NCBI GenBank assembly: GCA_030432735.1
Contig: JAUIMK010000003.1
Span: 1-48,442 of the forward strand
Length of the DNA stretch: 48,442 nt
Reading direction: 5' to 3'
From: a bacterium
GTDB lineage: Bacteria; Myxococcota_A; UBA9160; UBA4427
The position numbers and the translations under genes were made by a program. The notes below the pieces were generated by a model that was not told the origin of the DNA, searched no databases, and saw only the letters and a list, made by a program, of their open reading frames with translations. Positions within the stretch are counted from its first letter, which is position 1, and the number at the start of each line of letters is the position of its first letter. Below, piece by piece: positions 33,696 through 42,225 of the stretch.

Positions 33696-34664
33696 TTGCT
33701 TCGCGCTCCCCTCCTCCACTTCCTGCTGCTCGGCGGACTCTTCTACGCGTTCCAGTCGATCGGCTCCGATACGGCCGAGGTGCCCGTCGTCGAGGTGCAG
33801 CGGAGCGCGATCGAGGAGCGGATCGACGTGTACCGGCAGCAGATGGGGCGCGCGCCCAGCCCCGAGGAAGCGCAGTCGATCGAGCGGCAGGTCGTGGACG
33901 AAGCGCTCTGGCTCCAGCAGGCCTTCGCGATCGGGCTGCACGAGGTCGACTCGGTCGTCCGCCAGCGGCTGCTCCTCAACATGCGCTTTCTCGAGGGCGA
34001 GAGCGACGCGAGCGAGGCGGAGCTGATCGAACGCGCCATCGAGCTCGGCATGGATCGAAGCGACACCGTCGTCCAGCGCCGTCTCATCGATCGTGTCCAG
34101 GCGATCCTCCGCGCCGGCGTGCGCGCCCAGCCGCCGGACGACGCGACCCTCGAGGCCCACTACGAGACGACGGCGGAGCGCTGGCGGGAGCCGCCGCTGC
34201 TGGATCTCTCGCACGTCTACTTGTCCCGTGATCGACGTGGCGACGCGACCGTCGCGGACGCGACGAAGCTGCTGGCGCGAGTGCGGCGGGAGTCGCTCGA
34301 GGCCGAGGCCGCGATCGCGTTGGGGGACCCCTTCCTCGCGGGCCATCGTCTGCGCGGCGCCAGCCCGAACCGGATCGTCGCGCGGCTCGGCCCGAGCTTC
34401 GCGGACGGCGTCGCGGAGGCGGAGACGGGAACCTGGCTCGGGCCGGTGGAGAGCGCCTTCGGCCAGCACCTCGTCTGGATCCACGATCGCGTCGAGAGCC
34501 GGATTCCACCCCTCGAGGAGATCCGCACCCGGGTCCTCGAGGACTGGATCGAGCAGGAGTCGCGGCGCGTGCTCCGCGAACACGTCGACGCGCGGCGCAC
34601 GCAGGTCGAGGTCCGCATCCTCGACGACACGGGCGCCGGCCGCCGGGAGCCCGCGGCGGGCTAG
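33696..34664 (+). CDS. Parvulin-type peptidyl-prolyl isomerase, membrane-anchored
   Basis: A 322-residue protein whose start is a TTG at 33696, with AGAGGA five bases upstream. One N-terminal hydrophobic segment (LLHFLLLGGLFYAF) anchors it. A helical chaperone-like region follows, then a rotamase (PpiC/PF13145-like) domain from about residue 165, ending with LGPVESAFGQHLVWIHDRVE. It probably helps fold exported proteins. It is convergent with yjbQ (15 bases between stops). Confidence 0.84.
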   Translation: MLRAPLLHFLLLGGLFYAFQSIGSDTAEVPVVEVQRSAIEERIDVYRQQMGRAPSPEEAQSIERQVVDEALWLQQAFAIGLHEVDSVVRQRLLLNMRFLEGESDASEAELIERAIELGMDRSDTVVQRRLIDRVQAILRAGVRAQPPDDATLEAHYETTAERWREPPLLDLSHVYLSRDRRGDATVADATKLLARVRRESLEAEAAIALGDPFLAGHRLRGASPNRIVARLGPSFADGVAEAETGTWLGPVESAFGQHLVWIHDRVESRIPPLEEIRTRVLEDWIEQESRRVLREHVDARRTQVEVRILDDTGAGRREPAAG

Positions 34665-34679
34665 CCGGAGGTCCGTCGC

Positions 34680-35090
34680 TCAGTCGCCGGCGACGTGGAC
34701 GACGACGGTTCGGGGCCCCGGGGCGTGGCGGTGCTCCCAGAGATAGATGCCCTGCCAGGTCCCCAACGCCAGGCGTCCGTCGGCGACGGGAATCGAGAGC
34801 GACGTCGCCGTCAGCGCCGCCTTCACGTGGGCCGGCATGTCGTCCGGCCCTTCGAGGGTATGCGTGAAGAGCGCGTCGTCCTCGGGCACCAGGCGCGTGA
34901 GCCAGCGCTCGAGGTCCCGCCGCGCGGACGGATCCGCGTTCTCCTGGATCACGAGGCTGGCCGACGTGTGCTGCACGAAGAGCGTGCAGAGCCCGTCACC
35001 GATCCGCGCGTGCGCGACGGTCTCCGCCACCTGATCCGTGATCTCGAAGAGTCCCTGTCCCCGCGGACGGATGCGGATTCGATCGATCAT
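34680..35090 (-). CDS. yjbQ: YjbQ/UPF0047 family protein
   Basis: A 136-residue YjbQ-family protein. Conserved parts: GLCTLFVQHTSASLVIQENAD, FTHTLEGPDDMPAHVKA and LGTWQGIYLWEHRH. The His residues (QHTS, TH, AHVK) and WEHR form the putative active site. The family has been reported to have a secondary thiamin-phosphate synthase activity; the physiological role is unclear. ATG 35090 with GAGAGG eight bases upstream; the track starts ten codons earlier. Confidence 0.93.
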   Translation of the reverse strand: MIDRIRIRPRGQGLFEITDQVAETVAHARIGDGLCTLFVQHTSASLVIQENADPSARRDLERWLTRLVPEDDALFTHTLEGPDDMPAHVKAALTATSLSIPVADGRLALGTWQGIYLWEHRHAPGPRTVVVHVAGD

Positions 35091-35152
35091 GCGATGCGCC
35101 TCTCCCGCTCTGCGAAGCACCGTGCCGGCAGGCCGGGGAAGCGCGCCGTTCC

Positions 35153-35210
35153 GCCGAGCGCCCGCAGGCGACGGTGACGGTTCCCTCGCCGAGCGCCCGC
35201 AGGCGACGGT
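35153..35210. repeat. 23-bp perfect direct repeat
   Basis: GCCGAGCGCCCGCAGGCGAC-GGT occurs at 35153-35175 and again at 35188-35210, 35 bases apart. Each copy contains a CGCC/GGCG mini-hairpin. The pair lies between the yjbQ start and the stop of the downstream 88-residue ORF. Confidence 0.75.
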
Positions 35211-35477
35211 TCAGTCGGCGCGCCGGGAGTCCGTCTGCGCCGGCTTCTCCGCGCGGCGCCGCCCGCCGGACCGGACCGCGCGCAGCGGCTCGAGATCGGC
35301 CACCAGGAAGGGGCGGGTCACCCCGTTCTCGCCGTCGATCGCCACCTGGTGTCCCAGCACCGCGACGCCGGGCGCCTGGCTGCTCGGCGCGTCCGCGATG
35401 GTCCCTCGGGCGCCGGTGTACTCGTGGTTCGGGTTGATCACGCGGACGCGGTCGCCGCGGCGAAACGGGGAGCTCAT
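35211..35477 (-). CDS. Small basic protein with KOW-like N-terminus
   Basis: An 88-residue protein with AGAGGAT before the ATG. The first half (SPFRRGDRVRVINPNHEYTGARGTIAD) resembles the KOW/SH3-like barrel found in NusG and ribosomal proteins; ending in an Arg/Lys-rich tail (RSGGRRRAEKPAQTDSRR). An RNA-binding role is possible but unproven. It lies downstream of the HelD-like gene on the same strand. Confidence 0.7.
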   Translation of the reverse strand: MSSPFRRGDRVRVINPNHEYTGARGTIADAPSSQAPGVAVLGHQVAIDGENGVTRPFLVADLEPLRAVRSGGRRRAEKPAQTDSRRAD

Positions 35478-35568
35478 CGGGGATCCTCTCGGCGCCGAGC
35501 GGGGGGTGGCCCCGGCGCGGATCCGAGAGTGTTGCAGATCTCGCCGCCGTGCGGGAGAGCCGGGTCGC

Positions 35569-37659
35569 TCATCGCGCGGTGACCTCCTCCACGAGGGGCG
35601 ACGGCGTCCCCACGCTCGTCATCCAGAGCTGATGGACGGCGCGGGTCGCGGCAACGTGGAGCTGGCGCCGCGAGGCCGGCGTGTCGGGGTAGTGCTTCGC
35701 ATCGACGTCGAGCACGATCACGTAGTCGAACTCGAGGCCCTTCACCTGGGTGACCTCGGTGACCTCGATGCCCGCCTTGAAGGGGAACTCCCCGTCGCGG
35801 ATGCGCCGCAAGCGCGGCAGCTCCGCCCGCGCGAGCCCCTCGTAGTAGAGGTCGCTCGCGTGCTCGTTCGGCGTCAGCACCGCGACGCTCGCCAGGGGCT
35901 CCGTCGCCATCAGGTCCCGGAGCACGTCGGAGAGGAACGCGACGCAGGCGCCACGATCGGTCATCCGGAAGAGCTCGACCGGCGGCCCCGACCGCGTGGT
36001 CACGACTTCTTCGTCTTCCTGCAGATTTCCGAGCAGGGACGTCGCGAAGCGCATGACCTGCTCCGAGGATCGGTAGCTGACCTTGAGCGTCTCGATCTCG
36101 GCGCCTCCGAGCCCCAGCTCTTCGAAGAAGCCGGTCCAGCTCGTGAAGCCGGAGTTCTCCATCAGGTGCTGCTGGGTATCGCCCGAGAGCGTGATGCTCG
36201 ACTCGCGCTCCATGCACTCGAGCAGCACGCGCACCTCGATCGGCGCGAAGTCCTGGACCTCGTCGATCGCGATGTGACGAAGCCGGAGCGGGCGCTTGCC
36301 GCGCTCGAGCGGGCCGATCCTGCGCTGCCAAGCGCGAAGGAGGAGCGCATCGTCCTCCGCGTCGAGGCCGGCGTCCGCCTCTTCGTCCCCCGCCTGGAAC
36401 TCCGAGATCGCCTCGAGGCGCCGGCGATTCCAGTCCACGAATCGGTCGAGCTCGCTGTCGCTGAAGGCCCCGGGTGCCACCTCGGCGAAGACGTCCCCGA
36501 GCAGCCGCCGTTGCGTGAGCACGCTCGCCCAGTCGTCCGTCGCCTGGTCGACGGTCCGGCCACCGGGCACCCGGGCGACCTGTCTCTCGAGGGCGACGTC
36601 GAGCGCGGAGTGGAGCTTGATGCGCTGGACGACGGCGGGCGTGTCCTCGCGCTGCGCGTTCGGAAGGCGCGGGAAGTGGCGCTTGCGTTCCTCGAGGATC
36701 CAGTCGCGATAGGTGGTGATCCGGACGCCTTCCAGTCCCAGGGAGGGGAGGACGTGCGCGACGTAGCGCGCCAGCGCACGCGAGAAGACGACCACGAGCG
36801 TATCCGGCCCGTCGATCCGCTCGTCGGCGTAGGCGAGGTACGCGATCCGGTGGAGGGCCACCGTCGTCTTGCCGGATCCCGCGCTCCCGCGGATCACGAG
36901 GTAGCCGGCGGCCGGCCGGGTGATCAGGTCGAACTGGGTCGGGTCGATCAGACTCGTGATCTCGGGGAGATGTTTGTCGGCGCGAAGCGCCTCGCCCATC
37001 CGCCCCTCGCCCATCCTTCGCGTGAGGTCGAGGCTGTCCGCGTCGTAGCGGAGCGCCGCGGCCTCGCCGCCCGCGAGCTTCGGCGTCCCCGTCTCGTTGC
37101 GACGCCAGCCGGAAGGCATCGCCGCATCGAGGCTGTAGTCCCCTTCCGGCGCCTGCACGCGCTCGAGTACGCCGTCCCGGATCCGTACCATGCGGCGGGC
37201 CAGCACTTCCCCCGAGCGCTCGCGCCCGGAGATCTCCTCGTCGAATTCCTCGCCCTGACGGTAGCTGTAGAAGATCTTGCTGATCGGGGCGTCCCGCCAG
37301 TCGACGATGCGCAGCCCCTTCTCGAGGCAGGTCGTGTGGCCGAGGAAGAGGTCGCGCCGTCGGCCCTCCTCTTCGAGCCGCAGGTGCGCGAAGTACGGAG
37401 ACGCCGCATCGACCTGGACCGCCTGGCCCGCTCGGCGGAGCTGGTTCAGGATCGCGGACTGATTGTGGTACTGCTCGGTCAGCGCCGAGAGGTCCTTGTT
37501 CTCGTCCCCCGAGAGCAGCCGCTCGCGGATCCGCTCGAGCTCCTTGACGATCGGCGCTTCGCTCGCGGTCTTCGCCGGCGGGAGCGCAGCGAGCCTCCGC
37601 GAGACGTCCTCGAGCGCTTCGAGCTCCTCTCGAACGACCTCGTCCGGCCGATCGTCCAT
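35569..37659 (-). CDS. helD: HelD-like superfamily 1 helicase
   Basis: A 696-residue UvrD-fold protein of the HelD type. The N-terminus is a coiled-coil arm (REELEALEDVSRRLAAL; KELERIRERLLSG) and the FLGHTTCLEKGLRIVDWRDAPIS segment is typical for HelD. Walker A is GSAGSGKTT, Walker B is IDEVQDF, and motif IV-VI are GDTQQH, VSYRSSEQV, VTQVKGLEFDYV and VAATRAVHQLW. HelD recycles stalled RNA polymerase. Family length is somewhat greater (about 770 in Bacillus). A large antisense ORF (35038-37677) is a shadow. Confidence 0.9.
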   Translation of the reverse strand: MDDRPDEVVREELEALEDVSRRLAALPPAKTASEAPIVKELERIRERLLSGDENKDLSALTEQYHNQSAILNQLRRAGQAVQVDAASPYFAHLRLEEEGRRRDLFLGHTTCLEKGLRIVDWRDAPISKIFYSYRQGEEFDEEISGRERSGEVLARRMVRIRDGVLERVQAPEGDYSLDAAMPSGWRRNETGTPKLAGGEAAALRYDADSLDLTRRMGEGRMGEALRADKHLPEITSLIDPTQFDLITRPAAGYLVIRGSAGSGKTTVALHRIAYLAYADERIDGPDTLVVVFSRALARYVAHVLPSLGLEGVRITTYRDWILEERKRHFPRLPNAQREDTPAVVQRIKLHSALDVALERQVARVPGGRTVDQATDDWASVLTQRRLLGDVFAEVAPGAFSDSELDRFVDWNRRRLEAISEFQAGDEEADAGLDAEDDALLLRAWQRRIGPLERGKRPLRLRHIAIDEVQDFAPIEVRVLLECMERESSITLSGDTQQHLMENSGFTSWTGFFEELGLGGAEIETLKVSYRSSEQVMRFATSLLGNLQEDEEVVTTRSGPPVELFRMTDRGACVAFLSDVLRDLMATEPLASVAVLTPNEHASDLYYEGLARAELPRLRRIRDGEFPFKAGIEVTEVTQVKGLEFDYVIVLDVDAKHYPDTPASRRQLHVAATRAVHQLWMTSVGTPSPLVEEVTAR

Positions 37660-37789
37660 CGCTGGCTGCCCCCCTGACTCGGCGATTGCCGGCTGTTCCC
37701 GGCTCGCGCTTCGCGGCCCGCCCCGGACGCGCGGAACGCCCCGAGACGACGGTCGCGCTCGCTGCGCCGCCGCCGCGAGGCGGTCTCTG

Positions 37790-37818
37790 TTTATACGCGC
37801 TTTTCGCGGGGCTGCCTA
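37790..37818 (-). promoter_or_regulatory. Possible promoter for helD
   Basis: On the minus strand, TAGGCA (37818-37813) and TATAAA (37795-37790) are separated by 17 bases. The -10 is AT-rich in a GC-rich stretch. It would give a leader of about 125 bases before helD. The -35 matches only four of six positions. Confidence 0.35.
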
Positions 37819-37901
37819 GCCTGTCGACCGCGTGGGGCGGAGCGAGGTGTGCTGCGCGTCACGACGCTGCCGCGCAGCCTTCGATCGTCTTCCGGGCGAG
37901 C

Positions 37902-38885
37902 TCAATCGACGAGGATGTCGCGCTCTTCCGGCGGGCGGGTTCCGAAGCTGAGCCCGATCCGGTACTCGCTGTCGGCGGTGTACCCGACCCAGCCGGCGCC
38001 GAGCCCCGCGGCCTCGGTCGCCTGCCGGGCGGTGCCATAGGCTTCGAAGCTGTCGTTCCAGACGTGGAACCGGACGAAGTCCCGACCGGGCCGTCGGCGC
38101 GCGAGCCATTGGCGCCACACCTCGCTGGTCGCGAGCCGCGCGGGCTCGATGCCCCGATCCGCGGGCGGCCAGTCGAGCCGCACGCGGTTCGGACGGCCGG
38201 GCTCGAGGAGCCAGCGGAATCCGTCGCTCCCGACGCGCCGCTTGCGGAGATAGAGCGCCGCCGACTCGAACTCGTCCTGCCGAAAGGCGCCACCCGAGGC
38301 ATCGGCCTTGAGCAGGCGGGCCAGGGCGTTCGTGCCTGCATCGAAGAGTGCCTTGCGATCGACGGGAAAGACCCGGCCGTGCCGGACGAGCACCCAGGAC
38401 TCGAGTCCCCGCTCGACCCGGGGGTCGGGAAGGCGGGCGACGCGCTCCTTCGCGACGGTCCGGAGGGCGTCTTCGCGAACGCGCCGATCGTCGAGGGCGC
38501 GCCGCGCGTCGAGATTCTCCCGACGAAGCGTAGACAGCCGCGCGAGCTTCTCGGACACGCCCTCGGCGTCGATGCGAGCCGCCGGTCCGAGGTCGTCGAT
38601 CGCGTCGAGGATCTCGTCCGCCAGCGCGACCGCCTCCGCGTCCACGCGCAGGCCGCGCGCCGCGAGCGCCTCCGTCCGGGCCTCCAGCGCGCCCTGTCGT
38701 TCCGGAATCGACGAGACGAAATCCTGCTCCGCCGCGAGCTGCTCGGCCTGGCGCCGGAGCACCCGGTCGAGGGCGCCGCCGAGCTCGATCTGCGTCAGGG
38801 CGAGCACGATCACGAGGATGCCCACCACGTTCGACAACGTGTCGACGAGCGGTCCGAGATTGTCCGCGAGGGCCCGCCGCCTCAT
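37902..38885 (-). CDS. ExbD/MotB-like single-TM protein with the conserved Asp
   Basis: A 327-residue protein; AGGGGAG precedes ATG 38885. One TM helix lies near the N-terminus: GPLVDTLSNVVGILVIVLAL, with an Asp at the position of the proton-carrying Asp of ExbD/MotB. A coiled coil (RRQAEQLAAEQDFVSSIPERQGALEAR) follows, then a C-terminal domain of unknown family. There is no OmpA-type peptidoglycan-binding motif. It forms an operon with its Asp-less paralogue (22 bases upstream) and a TolQ/ExbB channel. It is the likely ion-conducting B subunit. Confidence 0.72.
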   Translation of the reverse strand: MRRRALADNLGPLVDTLSNVVGILVIVLALTQIELGGALDRVLRRQAEQLAAEQDFVSSIPERQGALEARTEALAARGLRVDAEAVALADEILDAIDDLGPAARIDAEGVSEKLARLSTLRRENLDARRALDDRRVREDALRTVAKERVARLPDPRVERGLESWVLVRHGRVFPVDRKALFDAGTNALARLLKADASGGAFRQDEFESAALYLRKRRVGSDGFRWLLEPGRPNRVRLDWPPADRGIEPARLATSEVWRQWLARRRPGRDFVRFHVWNDSFEAYGTARQATEAAGLGAGWVGYTADSEYRIGLSFGTRPPEERDILVD

Positions 38886-38907
38886 CGGCGCTCCCCTGCC
38901 CGTGCCC

Positions 38908-39681
38908 TCAAGGCGCCGCCTCCGAGCGACGCAGCAATCGCCAGTCGAGCTCGCCGTCGCCGGGCAGCGGAAGCCGCGCGACCCGGATCCCGGCCTCCCG
39001 CGCGACACGAACGGTCGCGCGCGAGGTGGGCAACCCGTCCGGCCGCACGAGCAGCACCAGGAGCGCCGACGGCTCCGCGCTCACCCGGCGCAGATAGCGG
39101 CCGAAATCCCCGTCCCGCGCGATCGCGTCCGCGGGCACGAAGTAGCGGAAGTCGTCCGTGACGCGGAGCGCGGTGATCCCGCCGTCGTCGCACTCGATGA
39201 AGAAGGGCTGCCAGCGTCCGGAGAGATCCGTCGGATCGATCAGGATGGGCAGCGTCTCCCGTCGCGACTCGAGGACCGCGAGGCTCGTCTCGACGTCGCC
39301 CCGCTCCGCATCGATCTGCTCGGCCTCCGTCCGGGCCGCGGCGAGCGCCTCGTCGATCGCCTCGGCCCGCGCCGCCTCCCGCAGCCGGTCGGTGATCGCC
39401 TCGAGATCCGCGTCGGGCGCGAGACCGAGCGCCGGGATCGCGCGGTCCACGTCTTCCCATCGCTCGACCGCCCGCTCGATTTCCGCGAGCTCGGCCTCGA
39501 AGCGGGCGCGCTCGACGGCGAGCGCTTCGCGACGTTGCTGCCCCTCGGTCTGCGCGCTGCGGCTCGTGTCGACCGCGGCCAGGGCCATCACGGCGAGGAG
39601 CACGACGAGCGCGCCGATCGTACACGCCAGCACGCTCATGAAGGGGAAGAGCGCGGACGGCAGGCCGTCACGACGCGCCAT
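38908..39681 (-). CDS. ExbD/MotB-like paralogue lacking the TM Asp
   Basis: A 257-residue protein with one N-terminal TM helix, FPFMSVLACTIGALVVLLAV. Aligned with its downstream neighbour, Ser stands where the neighbour has the TM Asp (P-F-M-S-x-L vs P-L-V-D-T-L). A coiled coil follows (EALAVERARFEAELAEIERA). The C-terminal part (FFIECDDGGITALRVTDDFR) has no clear family. It starts three bases after the TolQ/ExbB stop. It may pair with the Asp-bearing subunit as a heterodimer. Confidence 0.7.
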   Translation of the reverse strand: MARRDGLPSALFPFMSVLACTIGALVVLLAVMALAAVDTSRSAQTEGQQRREALAVERARFEAELAEIERAVERWEDVDRAIPALGLAPDADLEAITDRLREAARAEAIDEALAAARTEAEQIDAERGDVETSLAVLESRRETLPILIDPTDLSGRWQPFFIECDDGGITALRVTDDFRYFVPADAIARDGDFGRYLRRVSAEPSALLVLLVRPDGLPTSRATVRVAREAGIRVARLPLPGDGELDWRLLRRSEAAP

Positions 39682-39684
39682 CGC

Positions 39685-40674
39685 CTAGACGTCCGCCCCA
39701 CTGCTCGAGGCGCCGACCTGCTCGAGGAGCTTGCGGGCCACTGCAGCGATCGTCTCGTCTTCACCGCCACCGGATTCGCGCAGACGCGGGACCAGCCACT
39801 CGGCGCAGTAGTCGTCGACCGCGCCGACGAGCCCCTCCTCCATGCGCTGGACGATGCTCGCTGGGAACATGATCACGATGCTGAGGACGAGGGCGAGCAG
39901 GGTCGTATCGAACGCGATTCCAAGCCCTCCCGTCACCGACCCGATCGACGCCTTCAACCCCTCGAGGCTCGCAGCGCTCTCGAGGCTCTCGGAGAAGCCG
40001 CCCACCGCCGCGCCGAGGCCGAGGACGGTGCCGATGAAGCCGAGGGTCGGGACGGCCCAGACGAAGACGCGCACGAGGGCGTAGCTCGCGTCGACACGTC
40101 CTTCGTCGGCGGCGGACTCGGAGGCGAGGAATCCCTGAACCGCGGAGATCCGTGGCCGCACCTCGAACTGGCGGAGCGCGCGATCGAGGCGCGCCACCAG
40201 GAAGGCATCGGCGGACTCGCCGGCGCGGGTCGCGAGCTCGCGCCGCAGCGCACCCGCCCGCTCGGGCCGGATCCCGGTCTCGGACTCGGCGGCGAAGAGA
40301 TCGACCCCGAGGATCCGGGTCTCGGAGCGGAGACGCGCCCAGCGTGCGCCGATCAGCAGCAGCGCCCAGGCCGAGGCGGTCGTGATCAGGACCGGAACGA
40401 ACCCCCGCTCCAGGAAGAGCTCGCCGATCCGGCCCGCCGGAATCGCCTGGAGCAATGAATAGAAGACGAGCGTGAAGACGACGGCGCCGAGCGCCGGGAG
40501 CCAGTCCGCTCCCTCCCCGGGTGCGCGACGCGGACGCAGACGATCGCCTGCCCCGGTGCCGCGGTCGACGTGCGCCGCCAGGCAGGACTGTCCGCAGCTC
40601 GCACAACGCAGCACATCCGCTTCCCCCGTCGGAGCGAGGGCGATCTCGTCACAATGCGGACAGGGCCTGTCCAT
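39685..40674 (-). CDS. TolQ/ExbB-type proton channel subunit with N-terminal zinc ribbon
   Basis: A 329-residue protein; GGGGAGG lies four bases before ATG 40674. The first 40 residues carry a zinc ribbon (C-P-H-C near the start, C-A-S-C at ~25). TM helices follow (WLPALGAVVFTLVFYSLL; PVLITTASAWALLLIGA). The conserved MotA/TolQ/ExbB core is near the C-terminus: WAVPTLGFIGTVLGLGAAVGGF and GLGIAFDTTLLALVLSIVIM. It would use the proton gradient to drive the two B-type partners. It is divergent from the PEGA/EF-hand gene. Confidence 0.86.
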   Translation of the reverse strand: MDRPCPHCDEIALAPTGEADVLRCASCGQSCLAAHVDRGTGAGDRLRPRRAPGEGADWLPALGAVVFTLVFYSLLQAIPAGRIGELFLERGFVPVLITTASAWALLLIGARWARLRSETRILGVDLFAAESETGIRPERAGALRRELATRAGESADAFLVARLDRALRQFEVRPRISAVQGFLASESAADEGRVDASYALVRVFVWAVPTLGFIGTVLGLGAAVGGFSESLESAASLEGLKASIGSVTGGLGIAFDTTLLALVLSIVIMFPASIVQRMEEGLVGAVDDYCAEWLVPRLRESGGGEDETIAAVARKLLEQVGASSSGADV

Positions 40675-40777
40675 CCAGCCTCCCCTGGGATCGACGGGAA
40701 GACTAGGCCCTCGTCGGCCGCGGCGCCGCGAGGACGGCAGACACCCCCCTTCCCCTCGCCGCGCTAGCCTGCGCGGG

Positions 40778-42058
40778 ATGTCCGGCCCCCGCGTCCCGAG
40801 TCGCGCCCAGCTGAAGCGCATCCTCGACCTGCCCGCGAACGCGCGCCGGGACGAGATCGTCGCCGCGCTCGATCGACTCGTCGCCGCGCTCCGCGCACGA
40901 AGCGCGATGCCCGATACGAGCGCCTCGGAGCGGGACGCCCTCGAGGTCGAGATCGAGCGCCTCGAGGCCGCGCGGCCGCGCACCGTTGCGGCGCGCCCGG
41001 ACCGACTGCCGCTCGTCGGTGCCCTCCTCGGGACCGCGGTCGCGCTGGCGGCCCTGTTCCTGACCTACGGCGGCGGGGACGACCGCGGCGAGCGTGTCCC
41101 CGGCGTCGCGCTGGCCGAGAAGCCTCGACTCGAGATCGAAGGACCGCTGCCGATGGCGACGCTGCGCGTCCTCGACGCGGACCGCACGACCCTCATCGCC
41201 GAGATGCGCGCCGAGGGGGCCGTCCTCGAGCTGGACCGCGGGCGCTATGCGCTCGAGGTCCAGCGCCCCGGATGCGACGAGGTCTGGTCCCGGTCGGCCT
41301 ACTTCGCGCCGGGAACGGTCCACCGATTCGCGCCCACCCTCTGCTCCGGCGAAGGTCGTCTCGTCGTCCGCTCGAACGTGCCCGACGGCCGCCTTCGCAT
41401 CGACGGGGACGTCGTCGGCGCCCCCGGCGACAAGGCTCACGTCCTCCCCGTCGGCGAGCACGAGATCAGCGTCGAGCGCGAGGGCTTCCGGCGCTGGGTC
41501 GAGCGGGTCCGCGTCGCGCCCGATGCCCGGCTCGAGCGGATGGCCCTGCTCCTGCCCGAGCGCGACGAGACGCCGCGCCCTCGGCAGCTCGATCTCGGCT
41601 TCGATGCGACCACGCTGGCGCCGCCGCCCCCTCCGGCTCCGACCCCCTTCGACATGGGGGATCTCGCGGATCAGGTCGCCCCCCAGAAGAGCGGGCGACC
41701 CTCGACGCGTCTGCTCGAACGCGCCGGTCTCGGCGGACTCCCGGACGGCGGCTCCACCGCCTGGCACGACCGCGTCCGCAAGGAGTTCCTCACCCGCTTC
41801 GATCGCGACGTCTCGGGTCGGATCGATCGCGTCGAGGAGAGCGAGGCCATCTCCTGTGCCTGGTGGCGCGAGACCGAACAGAGCTTCGACGAGGGCGGAC
41901 TCGGCCTCTCGATGGCGCGCTACTACGGATTCGACGGCAGCGAATGGCATCCCGCGGCCCTGGGCTTCGCGCGCGATCTGCGCAGCGTCGCGTACGAGCG
42001 GATGCGGGCGTGCGGGCTCCAGGCCCGCGCGCTGCGAGCCCCTTCGGCCCGGATCTAG
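40778..42058 (+). CDS. Membrane protein with PEGA domain and EF-hand
   Basis: A 426-residue protein. Residues 1-75: an N-terminal cytoplasmic part with a short coiled coil (ASERDALEVEIERLEA). Residues ~77-97: one TM helix (LPLVGALLGTAVALAALFL). Residues ~203-240: a PEGA domain (RLRIDGDVVGAPGDK, EREGFRRW). After a Pro-rich linker, residues 342-353 form a full EF-hand loop, DRDVSGRIDRVE, which should bind calcium. It shares a 103-base divergent region with the proton-channel operon and may be its partner; that link is inference. Confidence 0.75.
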   Translation: MSGPRVPSRAQLKRILDLPANARRDEIVAALDRLVAALRARSAMPDTSASERDALEVEIERLEAARPRTVAARPDRLPLVGALLGTAVALAALFLTYGGGDDRGERVPGVALAEKPRLEIEGPLPMATLRVLDADRTTLIAEMRAEGAVLELDRGRYALEVQRPGCDEVWSRSAYFAPGTVHRFAPTLCSGEGRLVVRSNVPDGRLRIDGDVVGAPGDKAHVLPVGEHEISVEREGFRRWVERVRVAPDARLERMALLLPERDETPRPRQLDLGFDATTLAPPPPPAPTPFDMGDLADQVAPQKSGRPSTRLLERAGLGGLPDGGSTAWHDRVRKEFLTRFDRDVSGRIDRVEESEAISCAWWRETEQSFDEGGLGLSMARYYGFDGSEWHPAALGFARDLRSVAYERMRACGLQARALRAPSARI

Positions 42059-42151
42059 GGCGAATCCCCGAGCCGTCGGTCGTCTTCCCCTCACCCCCTC
42101 GGCTTTCCTACCGAAAATCTGCTCCTTTCCCCCGATACCGGGAAATCCGGG

Positions 42152-42209
42152 GATCCCTACCTTGAAAATCCCGATTCGATGATTTTCAAGGATCCAGTGC
42201 GTAGGGATC
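42152..42209. promoter_or_regulatory. Nested inverted repeats upstream of the NarL-type regulator
   Basis: The left arms GATCCCTAC (42152-42160) and CTTGAAAAT (42161-42169) pair exactly with ATTTTCAAG (42182-42190) and GTAGGGATC (42201-42209). The inner loop is 12 nt and a 10-nt bulge sits on the right. It ends 16 bases before the ATG of the regulator. No T-tract follows. It could be an operator or a structured leader. Confidence 0.7.
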
Positions 42210-42225
42210 GATCAAGGGGGGAATC

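Noticed and set aside
35038-37677. 879-residue plus-strand ORF antisense to helD
   Set aside because: Composition is typical of high-GC antisense shadows, with no recognisable domain; helD on the opposite strand has all helicase motifs.
37660-37901. Small gene between helD and the proton-channel operon
   Set aside because: The plus-strand ORFs there (37463-37819, 37686-39161) are shadows; I see only a possible minus-strand promoter.
38308-40458. 716-residue plus-strand ORF
   Set aside because: Antisense to the proton-channel operon; Arg-rich low-complexity sequence without domain.
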